DNA of 46,804 bases from Thermoflexia bacterium (GTDB taxonomy: Bacteria > Chloroflexota > Anaerolineae > B4-G1), in the NCBI GenBank assembly GCA_011192155.1, contig DUEK01000017.1, positions 1 to 46,804 of the forward strand, given 5' to 3'. Below are positions 1-8,455 of this stretch, in pieces. A program made the translations under genes and the position numbers. The notes under the pieces are model-generated. The model did not search any database and had not been told where the DNA came from. It was given only the letters and a program-made list of their open reading frames with translations. How positions within the stretch are numbered: the stretch's first letter is position 1; each line of letters starts with the position of its first letter.

Positions 1-94
1 CTTTCTCGTTTCGTCCTGCTTGTTTGTAGCGGGGTTTCACAATCCGTAGATACTTTCGTTTTTCGTCTATTGTCATCTTTTCTTGGTTGGACAT
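1..94 (-). CDS. Insertion-sequence transposase, N-terminal fragment (cut by window edge)
   Basis: The reverse strand opens at ATG 94-92 behind a GGAGGG ribosome site (about 98-104) and reads MSNQEKMTIDEKRKYL, then RIVKPRYKQDETRK, before the window ends. This resembles the helix-turn-helix start of DDE-type transposases (IS21-like or ISNCY integrase-core proteins); that is recognition from memory, not a search. Only about 31 codons are visible. Three direct repeats lie directly upstream (106-127, 141-162, 176-185), as expected of an element end with several transposase-binding sites. The catalytic domain is out of view, so the family is uncertain. Confidence 0.6.
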   Translation of the reverse strand, partial: MSNQEKMTIDEKRKYLRIVKPRYKQAGRNEK

Positions 95-105
95 TTTTCC
101 CTCCG

Positions 106-192
106 GTGATATTATCATTTGAGGGAATGATACCACGTTAGTGACATTATCATTTGAGGGAACCAAGAGCCCCGGGTGACATTATACGTGAG
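106..192. repeat. Direct repeats at an insertion-sequence end
   Basis: Repeat 1 (106-127) and repeat 2 (141-162) are identical over 22 bp except for T/C at the fifth base; both contain TTATCATTTGAGGGAA. A third partial copy, GTGACATTAT, lies at 176-185. The period is 35 bp. Several short repeats between a transposase start codon and the chromosome are typical of IS21-like ends. The outer boundary is probably near 177, which would leave the next promoter (206-234) just outside the element. Confidence 0.6.
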
Positions 193-205
193 TGAATACG
201 CCGGG

Positions 206-234
206 TTGCACTCCGGCCCATGTGGTGTTATACT
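206..234 (+). promoter_or_regulatory. Sigma-70-type promoter for the solute-binding lipoprotein
   Basis: TTGCAC (206-211), a 17-bp spacer and TATACT (229-234) preceded by TGT (extended -10). The predicted start of transcription is near 241, directly before the GAGGAGGA ribosome site at 243-250. Confidence 0.55.
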
Positions 235-257
235 CAACCTCTGAGGAGGAATGGATA

Positions 258-2165
258 TTGTACCGACGACGATATATCTTTGCTGCACTCACCGTAGCGG
301 CCCTGTTGCTCACCGCTTGCGCTCCCCAGATCGTTACCGTCACCGTGACGACGCCGCCAGAGACGATCGTGGTCACGGCCACACCTTCCACGTCCCCTAT
401 CGCCACCCCGGCGCCGACGCCCAAGACGCTCACCGTCTGCCTGCTGGGCGAGCCAGACACACTTTATCTCTACGGCGGCTCCCGCCTGGCGGCCACGCGG
501 CACGTGATGGAGGCGCTCTACGACGGCCCCATTGATACACCGAATTACGGCTACCACGCGGTGCTTTTACAAAAAATACCCAGCATCACCGCCGGCGACG
601 TTGTCGTGCGCAAAGTGCTCGCGCGCGGAGGCTCGCGCGTCGTGGATACGACCGGCGCGGTGGTGGAGCTGACTGAGGGAGTGTGGATCCGTCCGGCTGG
701 CTGCTATGCCGATGGGTGCGCGGTCGAGTTCGACGGCGCATCGCTGTGGATGGAGAGAATGGAGGTCAACTTTGCGCTGCGCGAGGACGTCATCTGGGCC
801 GACGGCGAGCCGCTCACGGCGGACGACTCGCTCTTTGCCTTCCAGGTCGCCTCCGACCCCGCTACGCCCGGCAGCCGCTATCTGACAGAACGCACGCTCC
901 GCTACCGCGCCCTGGATGAGCAGCGCGTGCGCTGGGTTGGCGTGCCGGGCTTTATCGATCCTGCCTACTCTCTCAATTTCTTCGCCCCTCTGCCGCGCCA
1001 CCAACTGGAGGCCCGTTCTCCCGCCGATTTGTTGCAGGCCGACGAGACCCGGCGTATTCCTTTGGGCTGGGGGCCATTTGTAGTCGAGGAGTGGGTGACG
1101 GGAGACCGTATCACCCTCTCACCCAATCCTCACTATTTCCGCGCCGCCGAAGGGCTGCCGTATCTGGATCAGGTTGTGTTTCGCTTTACCTCTGGCGCAT
1201 CGGATATGATAGCCGACGTGCTCTCAGGTGAGTGCGACATTGGAGTGCAGGATGGCGATTTTGAACCCTTTATGCCGCTGCTGATGCAGGCCGAGCAGGA
1301 TGGTTTGTTAGAGGTGGTCTCTGCGCCCAGTAATGGGTGGGAGCACATTGATTTTGGCATCGCCCCGGCGTCCGACTACCGGCGGGTGGACTTTTTCGGA
1401 GATGTGCGGGTGCGCCAGGCCATCGTCCAGTGCGTTGACCGCCAGGCTATCGTGGATGAGGCAACCTATGGTCGCAGCCTCGTGCCGGATAGTTACCTGC
1501 CGCCCGATCACCCGCTCTACCCGGATGACAATCTGGCGCATTGGGACTATGACCCTGCGGCCGGCCGGGCGCTGTTGGAGGAGGTCGGCTGGGTGAGCGA
1601 GGATGGGAGCGGCGTGCGCGAGGCCCGCAGCATCCGGGGAATTGCCACCGGTACGCCGTTTGAGATCACGCTGCTGGCGTCTGCGGACAGCCCTGTCGCG
1701 CAGCAGGTTGGCCGTATCGTCAGAGCTTATCTGGCGGATTGTGGCGTGCGCGTCAATCTGGAGACTCGATCAGCGCGCGAGTTCTTTGCCGAGGGGCCGG
1801 AAGGGCCGCTCTTTGGCCGCCGCTTCGACCTGGCCGAGACCGTATGGTGGTCTGACCTTGATCCGCCGTGCGCGTACTATTTATCTTCCGAAATACCAGA
1901 GGGAGGGTATTGGCATGATCCCAGCGGTTATGACAACGCCGACTATGACGCGGCTTGCCTGGCAGGGCTTCAGGCGTTGCCCGGCACTCCCGAGTACGAA
2001 GAGTACCACAAGCAAGCGCAGATTATCTTTTCTGAAGATATCCCTGCTATCCCCCTGTTTATGCGTTTGCGGGTCGCCGTGGCCCGGCCTGGTGTGTTGA
2101 ACTTTGCGATGGATCCCACCGCTCAGAGCGAGCTGTGGAACATTGAGACACTTGATGTAGAATAA
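258..2165 (+). CDS. ABC transporter substrate-binding lipoprotein, family 5 (peptide/solute)
   Basis: Extracellular binding protein that delivers peptides or similar solutes to an ABC importer; no permease or ATPase partner lies next to it. I place the start at TTG 258 because GAGGAGGA (243-250) sits 7 bases upstream and the protein then begins MYRRRYIFAALTVAALLLTACAP, a standard lipoprotein signal with lipobox LTAC. Starting at GTG 192 would put about 22 unlikely residues before the signal. After the cysteine comes a Thr-Pro linker, then SBP_bac_5-type sequence: FALREDVIWADGEPLTADD, a central VRQAIVQCVDRQAIVDEATYG segment and a C-terminal EYHKQAQIIFSEDIPAIPLF segment. The length of 635 residues suits the family. 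Substrate unknown. Confidence 0.85.
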   Translation: MYRRRYIFAALTVAALLLTACAPQIVTVTVTTPPETIVVTATPSTSPIATPAPTPKTLTVCLLGEPDTLYLYGGSRLAATRHVMEALYDGPIDTPNYGYHAVLLQKIPSITAGDVVVRKVLARGGSRVVDTTGAVVELTEGVWIRPAGCYADGCAVEFDGASLWMERMEVNFALREDVIWADGEPLTADDSLFAFQVASDPATPGSRYLTERTLRYRALDEQRVRWVGVPGFIDPAYSLNFFAPLPRHQLEARSPADLLQADETRRIPLGWGPFVVEEWVTGDRITLSPNPHYFRAAEGLPYLDQVVFRFTSGASDMIADVLSGECDIGVQDGDFEPFMPLLMQAEQDGLLEVVSAPSNGWEHIDFGIAPASDYRRVDFFGDVRVRQAIVQCVDRQAIVDEATYGRSLVPDSYLPPDHPLYPDDNLAHWDYDPAAGRALLEEVGWVSEDGSGVREARSIRGIATGTPFEITLLASADSPVAQQVGRIVRAYLADCGVRVNLETRSAREFFAEGPEGPLFGRRFDLAETVWWSDLDPPCAYYLSSEIPEGGYWHDPSGYDNADYDAACLAGLQALPGTPEYEEYHKQAQIIFSEDIPAIPLFMRLRVAVARPGVLNFAMDPTAQSELWNIETLDVE

Positions 2166-2182
2166 TGTGTGCGTAACCGCAC

Positions 2183-2210
2183 TTGTGCGCGTCTGTAAAG
2201 TGCGTATAAT
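2183..2210 (+). promoter_or_regulatory. Promoter for the REC-GAF histidine kinase
   Basis: TTGTGC (2183-2188), 16-bp spacer, TATAAT (2205-2210). The leader from about 2217 to 2259 is AT-rich, contains several TTACG/TTACA words and has no clear ribosome site. Confidence 0.5.
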
Positions 2211-2259
2211 CAGTTACGCTATTACGCTTTACACTGTTACGTTTTACGTTATTACCCTG

Positions 2260-3903
2260 ATGAACAACGAACAGCAATCTCCGATCCCCCGCATCTTGGT
2301 CGTCGAAGATGACGTCGAGATGGTGGAAATGATGCAACATATGCTGGCGCTGGTACGTTGCGAGGTGTTGATCGCACATTCCGGCGAGGAAGCGCTTGCC
2401 ACTTTGCACCGCGAGGCAGCGGCAGGACGCGAGGTTGATCTGGTCTTGTTGGACGTCATGGTGCCGGGGATGGATGGCTACGAAGTGATCACGCGGGTCA
2501 AGGCCGATCCCGTGCTGCGCAATACTTCCATTATCATGACCACGGCTCTCGACTCGGTCAGCGACAAGACGCTGGGACTGGGATTGGGAGCCGATGACTA
2601 TCTCACCAAGCCCTTCGATCCTCAGGAACTATTGGCGCGGATTGACGCCATCATGCGCATCCGGCGCAGCGAACAGGCGCTGCGCCGGCGCAATCAAGAG
2701 TTGGCGGCCCTCATCGAAATCAACCGCATGGTCACATCTAGCCTTGATCTGGACGCGGTCCTCAAGGCGACGGTGCTGGGAATCCGTGAAATCCTGCGAG
2801 TGGAGGCCGGCTCCCTGGTGCTGGTGGATGAGGAAGCAGACAAGCTGGTCTTTCGCACGACCTTTAGCCCCGAGCAAGGCTGGATCACTGGCCGGACGAT
2901 CCGGCCGGGAGAGGGCATCGTGGGCCACGTCGTGCAGTCTGGCGAATCTAAAATCGTCAACGACATTGAGCGCGACCCTCACTTCTCGGCCGAGGTTGAC
3001 GAGGAGGCAGGTATCACTTCTCGCGCCATTCTCTGCGTACCACTGACAATCCGTGATCGGGTAATTGGCGCTATTGAAGTAATCAACAAACTGGATGGCA
3101 AGTTCACCGAGCAAGACCTGGAACTGTTACAGGCGATGGCGGCCTCGGTTGCCGTAGCTGTCGATAACTCTAATCTGTACAACGAATTGGCCGAATTTGC
3201 GAAGGAGGTAGAACGTTCGCAGGCCCAGCTCGTGCAGGCGGAAAAAATGGCTGCCATTGGTCGGTTAGCCGCTTCCATCGCTCACGAGATTAACAACCCC
3301 CTGCAATCAATCCACAACAGCATGCACCTGAGCTTGCACGATGGTCTGAGTGAGGATAAGCGGCTCGAGTATCTGAGCATGGCCCAGTCTGAAGTGTGGC
3401 GCTTGATCAAGATCGTGCAGCGTATGCTGGATTTCTACCGGCCTTCACGGGGCGGTATGTCGCCCAGCGATATCAACGCGATCGTGGAAAATGTGCTGGC
3501 CCTGGCCCAAAAGCGATTGCAACACGGCCACGTCAACGTGCATACCAGTTTAACCTCTGGCTTGCCGGCTACCCCCATGGTTCCAGACCAGATTATTCAG
3601 GTGTTTCTGAACATTGTCATCAATGCTATAGACGCCATGCCGTCTGGCGGCGATTTGTGGTTGGAGACGTTGCTTGCGGAAGATGGCGAGTGGGTTATGG
3701 TGCGCTTTCAGGATACCGGCCCGGGCATACCAGTGGAACAAATTGTCAATCTGTTTGAGCCTTTCTATACGACCAAGGTTGATGGTACCGGGTTGGGACT
3801 GGCCATAAGCTACGGAATCGTAGAGCGCCACGGTGGTGCGATTGAGGTGTTGAGCCAACCGGGCCAGGGGGCGACGTTCGTCGTCAAGCTGCCTGTCAAT
3901 TGA
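2260..3903 (+). CDS. Hybrid sensor histidine kinase, REC-GAF-HisKA-HATPase
   Basis: Soluble two-component kinase without membrane segments. The chosen ATG 2260 gives MNNEQQSPIPRILVVEDD, the normal start of a receiver domain; upstream in-frame codons give an implausible tail. Receiver about 10-125 with phospho-acceptor D65 in LLDVMVPGMDG and the conserved KPF; GAF about 145-310; HisKA with the phospho-histidine in ASIAHEINNPLQS; HATPase with DTGPGIP and GTGLGLAISYGIVERHGG near the end. The REC at the N-terminus implies that it receives phosphate or a conformational input from another kinase. The response regulator starting at 3955 is the likely output partner. There is no ribosome site in the leader. 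Confidence 0.9.
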   Translation: MNNEQQSPIPRILVVEDDVEMVEMMQHMLALVRCEVLIAHSGEEALATLHREAAAGREVDLVLLDVMVPGMDGYEVITRVKADPVLRNTSIIMTTALDSVSDKTLGLGLGADDYLTKPFDPQELLARIDAIMRIRRSEQALRRRNQELAALIEINRMVTSSLDLDAVLKATVLGIREILRVEAGSLVLVDEEADKLVFRTTFSPEQGWITGRTIRPGEGIVGHVVQSGESKIVNDIERDPHFSAEVDEEAGITSRAILCVPLTIRDRVIGAIEVINKLDGKFTEQDLELLQAMAASVAVAVDNSNLYNELAEFAKEVERSQAQLVQAEKMAAIGRLAASIAHEINNPLQSIHNSMHLSLHDGLSEDKRLEYLSMAQSEVWRLIKIVQRMLDFYRPSRGGMSPSDINAIVENVLALAQKRLQHGHVNVHTSLTSGLPATPMVPDQIIQVFLNIVINAIDAMPSGGDLWLETLLAEDGEWVMVRFQDTGPGIPVEQIVNLFEPFYTTKVDGTGLGLAISYGIVERHGGAIEVLSQPGQGATFVVKLPVN

Positions 3904-3954
3904 TTTGGAATTTCGGATGGATTGTTTTGCACTTGCAAATGTGAGGGTGAGGAA

Positions 3955-4767
3955 ATGGTAGAGCAACAACCTGCGAGCATCATGGTAGTGGACGATGAAG
4001 CTGTAGCCCGCATCTCTCTGGCGGAAGTGCTAAAGTTGGAAGGCTACCACGTAGCTACGGCCGCCAGCGGTGAAGAGGCGTTGAGCCTGTTGGATAAGAG
4101 CGAGCCTTTTGACATGATAGTGCTTGACCTCAAGATGCCGGGGATGGATGGACTTGAAGTGACTGACGCTGTGCGGGAGCGATCCCCCGGCACAGTGATT
4201 GTCTTGTTGACCGCCTTTGGGACGCTGGAGACGGCTATGCAAGCTATCAAGCATGGGGCGCACGATTATTTACTAAAACCCTGTCCTATCCCCGACATTT
4301 TGACAAGTGTGCGCAAGGGCCTGATAAAGCGCCAACAGGAACAGCAGCGACAACACTTGGTCAACAAGTTGCAACATGCGATAACCGAATTGGTCACGGT
4401 AGAGGGCGCTGAGGCGGTTGAAGAAGTAACACCTCCACGGTCTAGTCATCTTGTACAGGTTCGCGACGTTGTAGTGGACCGCCAGAAACACACCGTTACG
4501 TTGCGTGGACGCTCGTTGGATGTGACCCCCACCGAGTTCAAGATACTGACCTGTCTCGTAGAGACGCCAGACCGAGTTTGGAGCCCACAGGAATTGGTGC
4601 GCCACGCCCAAGGATATGAAACCGATGCTTGGGGTGCGCGTGCGATCATCAGGGTACATATCCGCCGTTTGCGCAAGAAGCTGGAAGAGGATCCCTCTGA
4701 CCCCGAATATATCCTCAACGTGCGTGGGGTTGGTTACATGTTCGCGAGCGGCGATTCCGAGGTCTGA
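3955..4767 (+). CDS. Response regulator, REC plus winged-helix DNA-binding domain
   Basis: DNA-binding output protein, probably paired with the kinase ending at 3903. Start ATG 3955 has GAGGGT at 3943-3948; an upstream ATG at 3922 would add a cysteine-containing tail and lacks a ribosome site. Receiver 8-125 with acidic pair D13 D14, phospho-acceptor D58 and the lysine in YLLKPC. Its sequence (LTAFGTLETAMQAIKHGAHDYLLKP) is of NtrC-like receiver type, yet the C-terminal half (about 165-265) is an OmpR/PhoB winged helix: LDVTPTEFKILTCLVETP, then AIIRVHIRRLRKKLEEDP and ILNVRGVGYMF. The linker of about 40 residues is polar and probably helical. Target genes are unknown. Confidence 0.9.
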   Translation: MVEQQPASIMVVDDEAVARISLAEVLKLEGYHVATAASGEEALSLLDKSEPFDMIVLDLKMPGMDGLEVTDAVRERSPGTVIVLLTAFGTLETAMQAIKHGAHDYLLKPCPIPDILTSVRKGLIKRQQEQQRQHLVNKLQHAITELVTVEGAEAVEEVTPPRSSHLVQVRDVVVDRQKHTVTLRGRSLDVTPTEFKILTCLVETPDRVWSPQELVRHAQGYETDAWGARAIIRVHIRRLRKKLEEDPSDPEYILNVRGVGYMFASGDSEV

Positions 4768-5275
4768 CAATCTGTGCAAAACATTGCGAATTGAGCGACC
4801 GTTTGTGCCTTTGCGCTATCCACGGCAAATCTACCCATCTTGAAACAACTAATCTCGAGTTCCCCCTAGTGCGCCCCGCAACATCAATGCTTGTAACTGA
4901 ATCGTAACGCCTTAGCAACCTCCGAGCTTGACCTTCTGTGGTATCCTATATCTGCCCCAATATCGTGCTCTTTGCGCTACTTGCCGGTTGTGCGAAATAA
5001 CCCTAGTGCAAGATGGTTGCTTGATGCTGGTATGCAGTGAGGTTAATTTGAAATGAATCAAAGTGAGATAACACGGAAGGCAGGATACCCTCGGGTGGCG
5101 ATGTCGCAGCGGCTGCGATGCACATTGCAGCAGGTGCGCAATCGTAGTCGATGGAGGGCAGCCGTGATGCAGCGCCGGCGGTTGTTGCTGTGTCACGTTG
5201 ACGATTGGGGAGAAACTGCAGACACTGATCAGGGCGAAGGAAGGGTGAGTAGGCGATAATCGTGGCGGGTAGAAG
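4768..5275. other. Intergenic stretch of about 508 bp with no supported gene
   Basis: Open frames here on both strands are short, start without ribosome sites and have unlikely compositions. A weak TTGACC (4929-4934) is followed by TATCCT-like sequence, but the spacing is poor. I see no convincing terminator, RNA structure or repeat. Confidence 0.5.
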
Positions 5276-5866
5276 GTGCATTTCTTGATGACGGCCTATC
5301 TCGACAAGGTCAAAATGTGTGTCGGGTGGGATGATGGTGACCGGATGCGGATCACCGAACTGCGTGGTTGCCTGGACTCTAAGGCCGCTGATATTGTAGG
5401 TGCTCTTGGAAAGCGACTGGCTCAACTCAAGGGTGTGCAACCGCTGATGTCCAACACGCGCTTTGCCAGACGTTGGCACAGCGTGCTTCGGGAATGGTTG
5501 ATGGGATTGCTGGATGGGCCGTTCGATGGAAAACGCACTGAAGAACGGTGGACGTTGGGTGAAAAGTTGGTAGATGTTGATCTGACGTTCGAAGACATTA
5601 TCCTGCTGGAAGGACTGGCGCGACAGCAATTGTTCGAATTGGCCCGGGAGCAACTAGGTGAGAGCCCCGATTCGCTATCAGCTATGATGTACACATTGGA
5701 TAAAGTGTTGAACCTCGACCTGGCGTTGATTTACAGTGCTTATCTCCAGATGCGCGATACTGAAATGGAGCGCGCGTTGCTGGACCGATTTATTGCGGTT
5801 ACGGGATTCAGTCGTACGCTGTACGAGAACCTGGCAGAGGCACAAGGTCGAAAAGCAGTGGGCTAA
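5276..5866 (+). CDS. Stand-alone globin-fold (protoglobin-like) sensor domain lacking the haem histidine
   Basis: All-helical protein of 196 residues. The segment RFARRWHSVLREWLMGLLDGPFD, then WTLGEKLVDVDLTFEDIILLEGLARQ and a late LDKVLNLDLALIYSAYLQ, follow the helix pattern of protoglobin / globin-coupled-sensor domains. In that family the proximal ligand lies in an RIGxxHxxIGL-like motif; here the matching stretch is TLGEKLVDVDL, with leucine at the histidine position, so haem binding is unlikely. Non-haem globins of this kind (RsbR N-terminus) act as partner or ligand sensors. No output domain is attached. An in-frame stop at 5270-5272 limits the start to GTG 5276 or ATG 5288. It follows the two-component pair but has its own terminator. 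Fold assignment is by eye. Confidence 0.6.
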   Translation: MHFLMTAYLDKVKMCVGWDDGDRMRITELRGCLDSKAADIVGALGKRLAQLKGVQPLMSNTRFARRWHSVLREWLMGLLDGPFDGKRTEERWTLGEKLVDVDLTFEDIILLEGLARQQLFELAREQLGESPDSLSAMMYTLDKVLNLDLALIYSAYLQMRDTEMERALLDRFIAVTGFSRTLYENLAEAQGRKAVG

Positions 5867-5894
5867 TAGAAGGTCCATTTTTGGGGAACAGTGA

Positions 5895-5919
5895 GGCTGG
5901 GCGTTAGGCCCGGCCTTTT
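5895..5919 (+). terminator. Rho-independent terminator after the globin-like gene
   Basis: GGCTGGGC (5895-5902), loop GTTAG, GCCCGGCC (5908-5915) pairs over 8 bp with one G-U, followed by TTTT. Confidence 0.75.
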
Positions 5920-6187
5920 CGATTGTGGGCCACACTCCTTAGCCTATATTTTGGGGTCTCTTTGAATTCGTGGATTAGCGCGGCTGTGCGAACTGGAGAA
6001 ACTCGTTCAACCCAAAGGCATCCAACTGGGCTGAGGCTTTCCACACATCTGGTGGTTACATAACTTGGACTTGCTGCGGAATCCCCACGTATCTGCAACT
6101 TGTGTCCCTATCTCAACGTAGTATACTATAGATTAGGTTTAGATATAGGCGCTCTTCCTGTGAGTTTGCGCCAGAAAGGCGGAGGCG
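5920..6187. promoter_or_regulatory. Spacer with a probable promoter for the NfeD/flotillin genes
   Basis: TTGTGT (6100-6105), 16-bp spacer and TATACT (6122-6127) form a reasonable promoter about 55 bases before the nfeD-like start. The rest of the spacer (5920-6099) shows no gene, repeat or hairpin that I can support. Confidence 0.45.
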
Positions 6188-6844
6188 ATGAACGAGTTAA
6201 TCGGATTGGGAACGCTCAACTGTATTTACTTTTTCCTCTTTGCCCTGGGCTTGGGATATGCGCTCGTCGCGGTGGTGCTGGGGGGACTTTCTCACGTCGA
6301 GGTTCCCGGCATGGATGTTGACATCCCCGGCCTTGATCTTCACCCCGGCGAACCGGACATCCACATCGAGATGCCCTTCCACCACGACATCAGCCACAGT
6401 GTGGATCACCCCGAGGTAGGGCTTTCCCCCCTAAGCCCCATCATCCTGGCTACGTTCATCACGACCTTTGGCGGGACGGGCATCATCGTCAACACCGTGA
6501 CCCATCTCCGCCCCGTGTGGGGACTGTTGATCTCGGCCGTGAGCGGGGTGGGGCTTTCGACTGTGATGTTCCTGCTGTACACGCGCGTATTGCTGGCGGC
6601 CCAGGGCTCCAGCGAAGTGCAGGCCGGGGAGTTGGTGGGTATGTCGGCCGAGACGACCACTCCCATTCCAGAGGGCCAGGTGGGGGAAGTCGTGCTCGTC
6701 GCCCGGGGTGCGCGAACGAGTCGCCCCGCCCGCTCGGCCGACGGGCCGGCCATCCCACGCGGCGCGGCGGTGGAGATTGTGGAGGAAGCAGGCAACGTGG
6801 TTATGGTGCGGGCCAAAAGCGCGCGCGCTCGTGTTGAGGAGTAA
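6188..6844 (+). CDS. NfeD-like membrane protein, flotillin partner
   Basis: Membrane protein of 218 residues with a ribosome site GGCGGAGG just before ATG. An N-terminal hydrophobic helix (about 9-32) is followed by a long external stretch rich in His, Asp and Pro (about 35-75, VEVPGMDVDIPGLDLHPGEP and so on), two further helices (about 82-135), and a C-terminal OB-fold-like domain (about 140-218, GQVGEVVLVARGARTSRPARS and AAVEIVEEAGNVVMVRA). NfeD proteins usually stand beside flotillins, and here the flotillin starts 51 bases downstream. In Bacillus the YuaF/FloT pair works in membrane microdomain organisation; the same role is inferred. The His/Asp-rich loop might bind metal. Confidence 0.75.
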   Translation: MNELIGLGTLNCIYFFLFALGLGYALVAVVLGGLSHVEVPGMDVDIPGLDLHPGEPDIHIEMPFHHDISHSVDHPEVGLSPLSPIILATFITTFGGTGIIVNTVTHLRPVWGLLISAVSGVGLSTVMFLLYTRVLLAAQGSSEVQAGELVGMSAETTTPIPEGQVGEVVLVARGARTSRPARSADGPAIPRGAAVEIVEEAGNVVMVRAKSARARVEE

Positions 6845-6895
6845 CTGTGGAACGAAAAGCCTAGTTTCTATCAAACAAGTTAAGGAGGATAAACG

Positions 6896-8362
6896 ATGAT
6901 TAGTTCAGGAACTATTGGTATAGCGGTTGTAGCAGCGGCAGGCATATTGTTCGTGTTCTTTGTATTGCTCGCCATGGCCGCGTCCCGCTACAAAAAGGTC
7001 GGCCCCAACCAGGTGTTGGTGATTTCGGGTCTCAGGCACACCATCACCGATCCCCGCACGGGAAAGAAGGAAAAGGTCGGCTTTCGCATCGTCAAAGGAG
7101 GCGGCGCGGTCGTCTTGCCCATCGTCGAGCGGGTGGACGTGCTGTCGCTGGAAATTATGACGATTGACGTAGAGACGCCCGAAGTCTATACCGAGCAAGG
7201 CGTGCCGGTGAGCGTGGATGGCGTGGCGCAGATCAAGATCAATGGAGACGCGGTCTCTATCCGCACCGCCGCCGAGCAGGTCCTCTCCAAGAGCGCCGCC
7301 GAGGTTAAGAACGTCGCGCACGAGACGCTGGCCGGTCACCTGCGCGCCATCCTGGGCACAATGACGGTGGAGGAGATCTATAAGGACCGGGATGCCTTTG
7401 CCCAAAGGGTGCAGGACGTCTCGACGCTAGACATGGCGAACATGGGCCTGGGCATCATCTCCTTCACCATCAAAGACATTCGTGACGACGAAGGATACCT
7501 GAACGCGCTGGGCCAGGCCCGCACGGCCGAGGTCAAGCGAGACGCCGCCATCGGCCAGGCGCTGGCGGCGCGAGATGCCACCATCAAGTCGGCCGAGGCG
7601 CGGCAGGAGGGGGAGACGGCCAAGTTCCAGGCCGAGACCAAGATCGCCGAGGCGGATAAGAAATACTCGGTGCAAAAGGCGTCCTACGAGGCGGAGGTCA
7701 ACCGGAAAAAGGCCGAGGCCGAGCTGGCCTACACCATCCAGCAGAACATTGAGAATCAAAAGGTCAAGGCCGAACAAGTCCAGATCGAGGTCATAGAGAA
7801 GCAAAAGCGGATCGAGGTGCAGCAGCAAGAGGTCCAGCGCAGAGAGCAGGAGCTGGAAGCGACAGTGCGCAAACCGGCCGAGGCGGAGCAATACCGCATC
7901 GAGACGCTGGCCAACGCCGAAAAGTTCCGCACCCTGACCGAGGCCGACGGTCAGGCTTCGGCGATTCGCGCCACCGGTGAAGCGGAGGCGGACGCCACCC
8001 GCGCTCGCGGTATCGCCGAGGCAGAGGTGATCCGGGCGCAGGGTATCGCCGAGGCGCAGGCCATGCAGCAAAAGGCCGAGGCATGGCAAGAGTATAACCA
8101 GGCGGCCATCATCCAGCAGTTGATTGACAGCCTGCCCCAGGTGGCGGAGGCCATCGCACAGCCGCTGGCGCAAACTGAGCGTATCGTCATCATCGGCGGC
8201 GGCGGCGACGGTGCGGGTGCCGCGCAGATCACGCGCGACATTGCCAACATCATTGCCCAGGTGCCAGAGACGGTCACTGCGCTGACCGGCGTGGACGTGA
8301 TCGAGACGATCAAGAACCTGCCGGCGGTGAAGGGAGCGTTGGAGACCAAAGAGAAAAAGTAA
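6896..8362 (+). CDS. floT: Flotillin-like SPFH-domain protein
   Basis: Membrane-microdomain scaffold of 488 residues. Ribosome site AAGGAGG stands 7 bases before ATG. One N-terminal helix (about 6-29) anchors it, followed by the SPFH/PHB domain (about 30-205: KKVGPNQVLVISG, VSVDGVAQIKI, LRAILGTMTVEEIYKDRDAF). A long Glu-Ala-rich coiled coil follows (about 210-400) with repeats such as ATRARGIAEAEVIRAQGIAEAQ. A glycine linker IIGGGGDGAGAA precedes the helical end. Length and order match FloT/YqiK. It probably shares a transcript with the NfeD-like gene upstream. The terminator at 8380-8438 closes the unit. Confidence 0.9.
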   Translation: MISSGTIGIAVVAAAGILFVFFVLLAMAASRYKKVGPNQVLVISGLRHTITDPRTGKKEKVGFRIVKGGGAVVLPIVERVDVLSLEIMTIDVETPEVYTEQGVPVSVDGVAQIKINGDAVSIRTAAEQVLSKSAAEVKNVAHETLAGHLRAILGTMTVEEIYKDRDAFAQRVQDVSTLDMANMGLGIISFTIKDIRDDEGYLNALGQARTAEVKRDAAIGQALAARDATIKSAEARQEGETAKFQAETKIAEADKKYSVQKASYEAEVNRKKAEAELAYTIQQNIENQKVKAEQVQIEVIEKQKRIEVQQQEVQRREQELEATVRKPAEAEQYRIETLANAEKFRTLTEADGQASAIRATGEAEADATRARGIAEAEVIRAQGIAEAQAMQQKAEAWQEYNQAAIIQQLIDSLPQVAEAIAQPLAQTERIVIIGGGGDGAGAAQITRDIANIIAQVPETVTALTGVDVIETIKNLPAVKGALETKEKK

Positions 8363-8379
8363 ACAAAATTTCAACACAG

Positions 8380-8438
8380 AAGCGCGGAGAATGTAGGGAC
8401 GCGATAATCGCGCCTCTACTGGCGTTCTCCGCGCTTTT
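8380..8438 (+). terminator. Long stem terminator after flotillin with a second palindrome in its loop
   Basis: AAGCGCGGAGAA (8380-8391) pairs perfectly with TTCTCCGCGCTT (8425-8436) and is followed by TT. The 33-base loop holds its own palindrome GCGATAATCGC (8401-8411). It may be a mobile palindromic element serving as terminator. Confidence 0.65.
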
Positions 8439-8455
8439 GTGCTAAACTGCGTCTG

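Noticed and set aside
5053-5259. Small plus-strand open frame of 68 codons
   Set aside because: Arg-rich, no ribosome site, no similarity that I recognise.
5003-5653. Minus-strand open frame of about 216 codons opposite the globin-like gene
   Set aside because: No ribosome site, no recognisable motif; the plus-strand frame has helical family pattern and a terminator.
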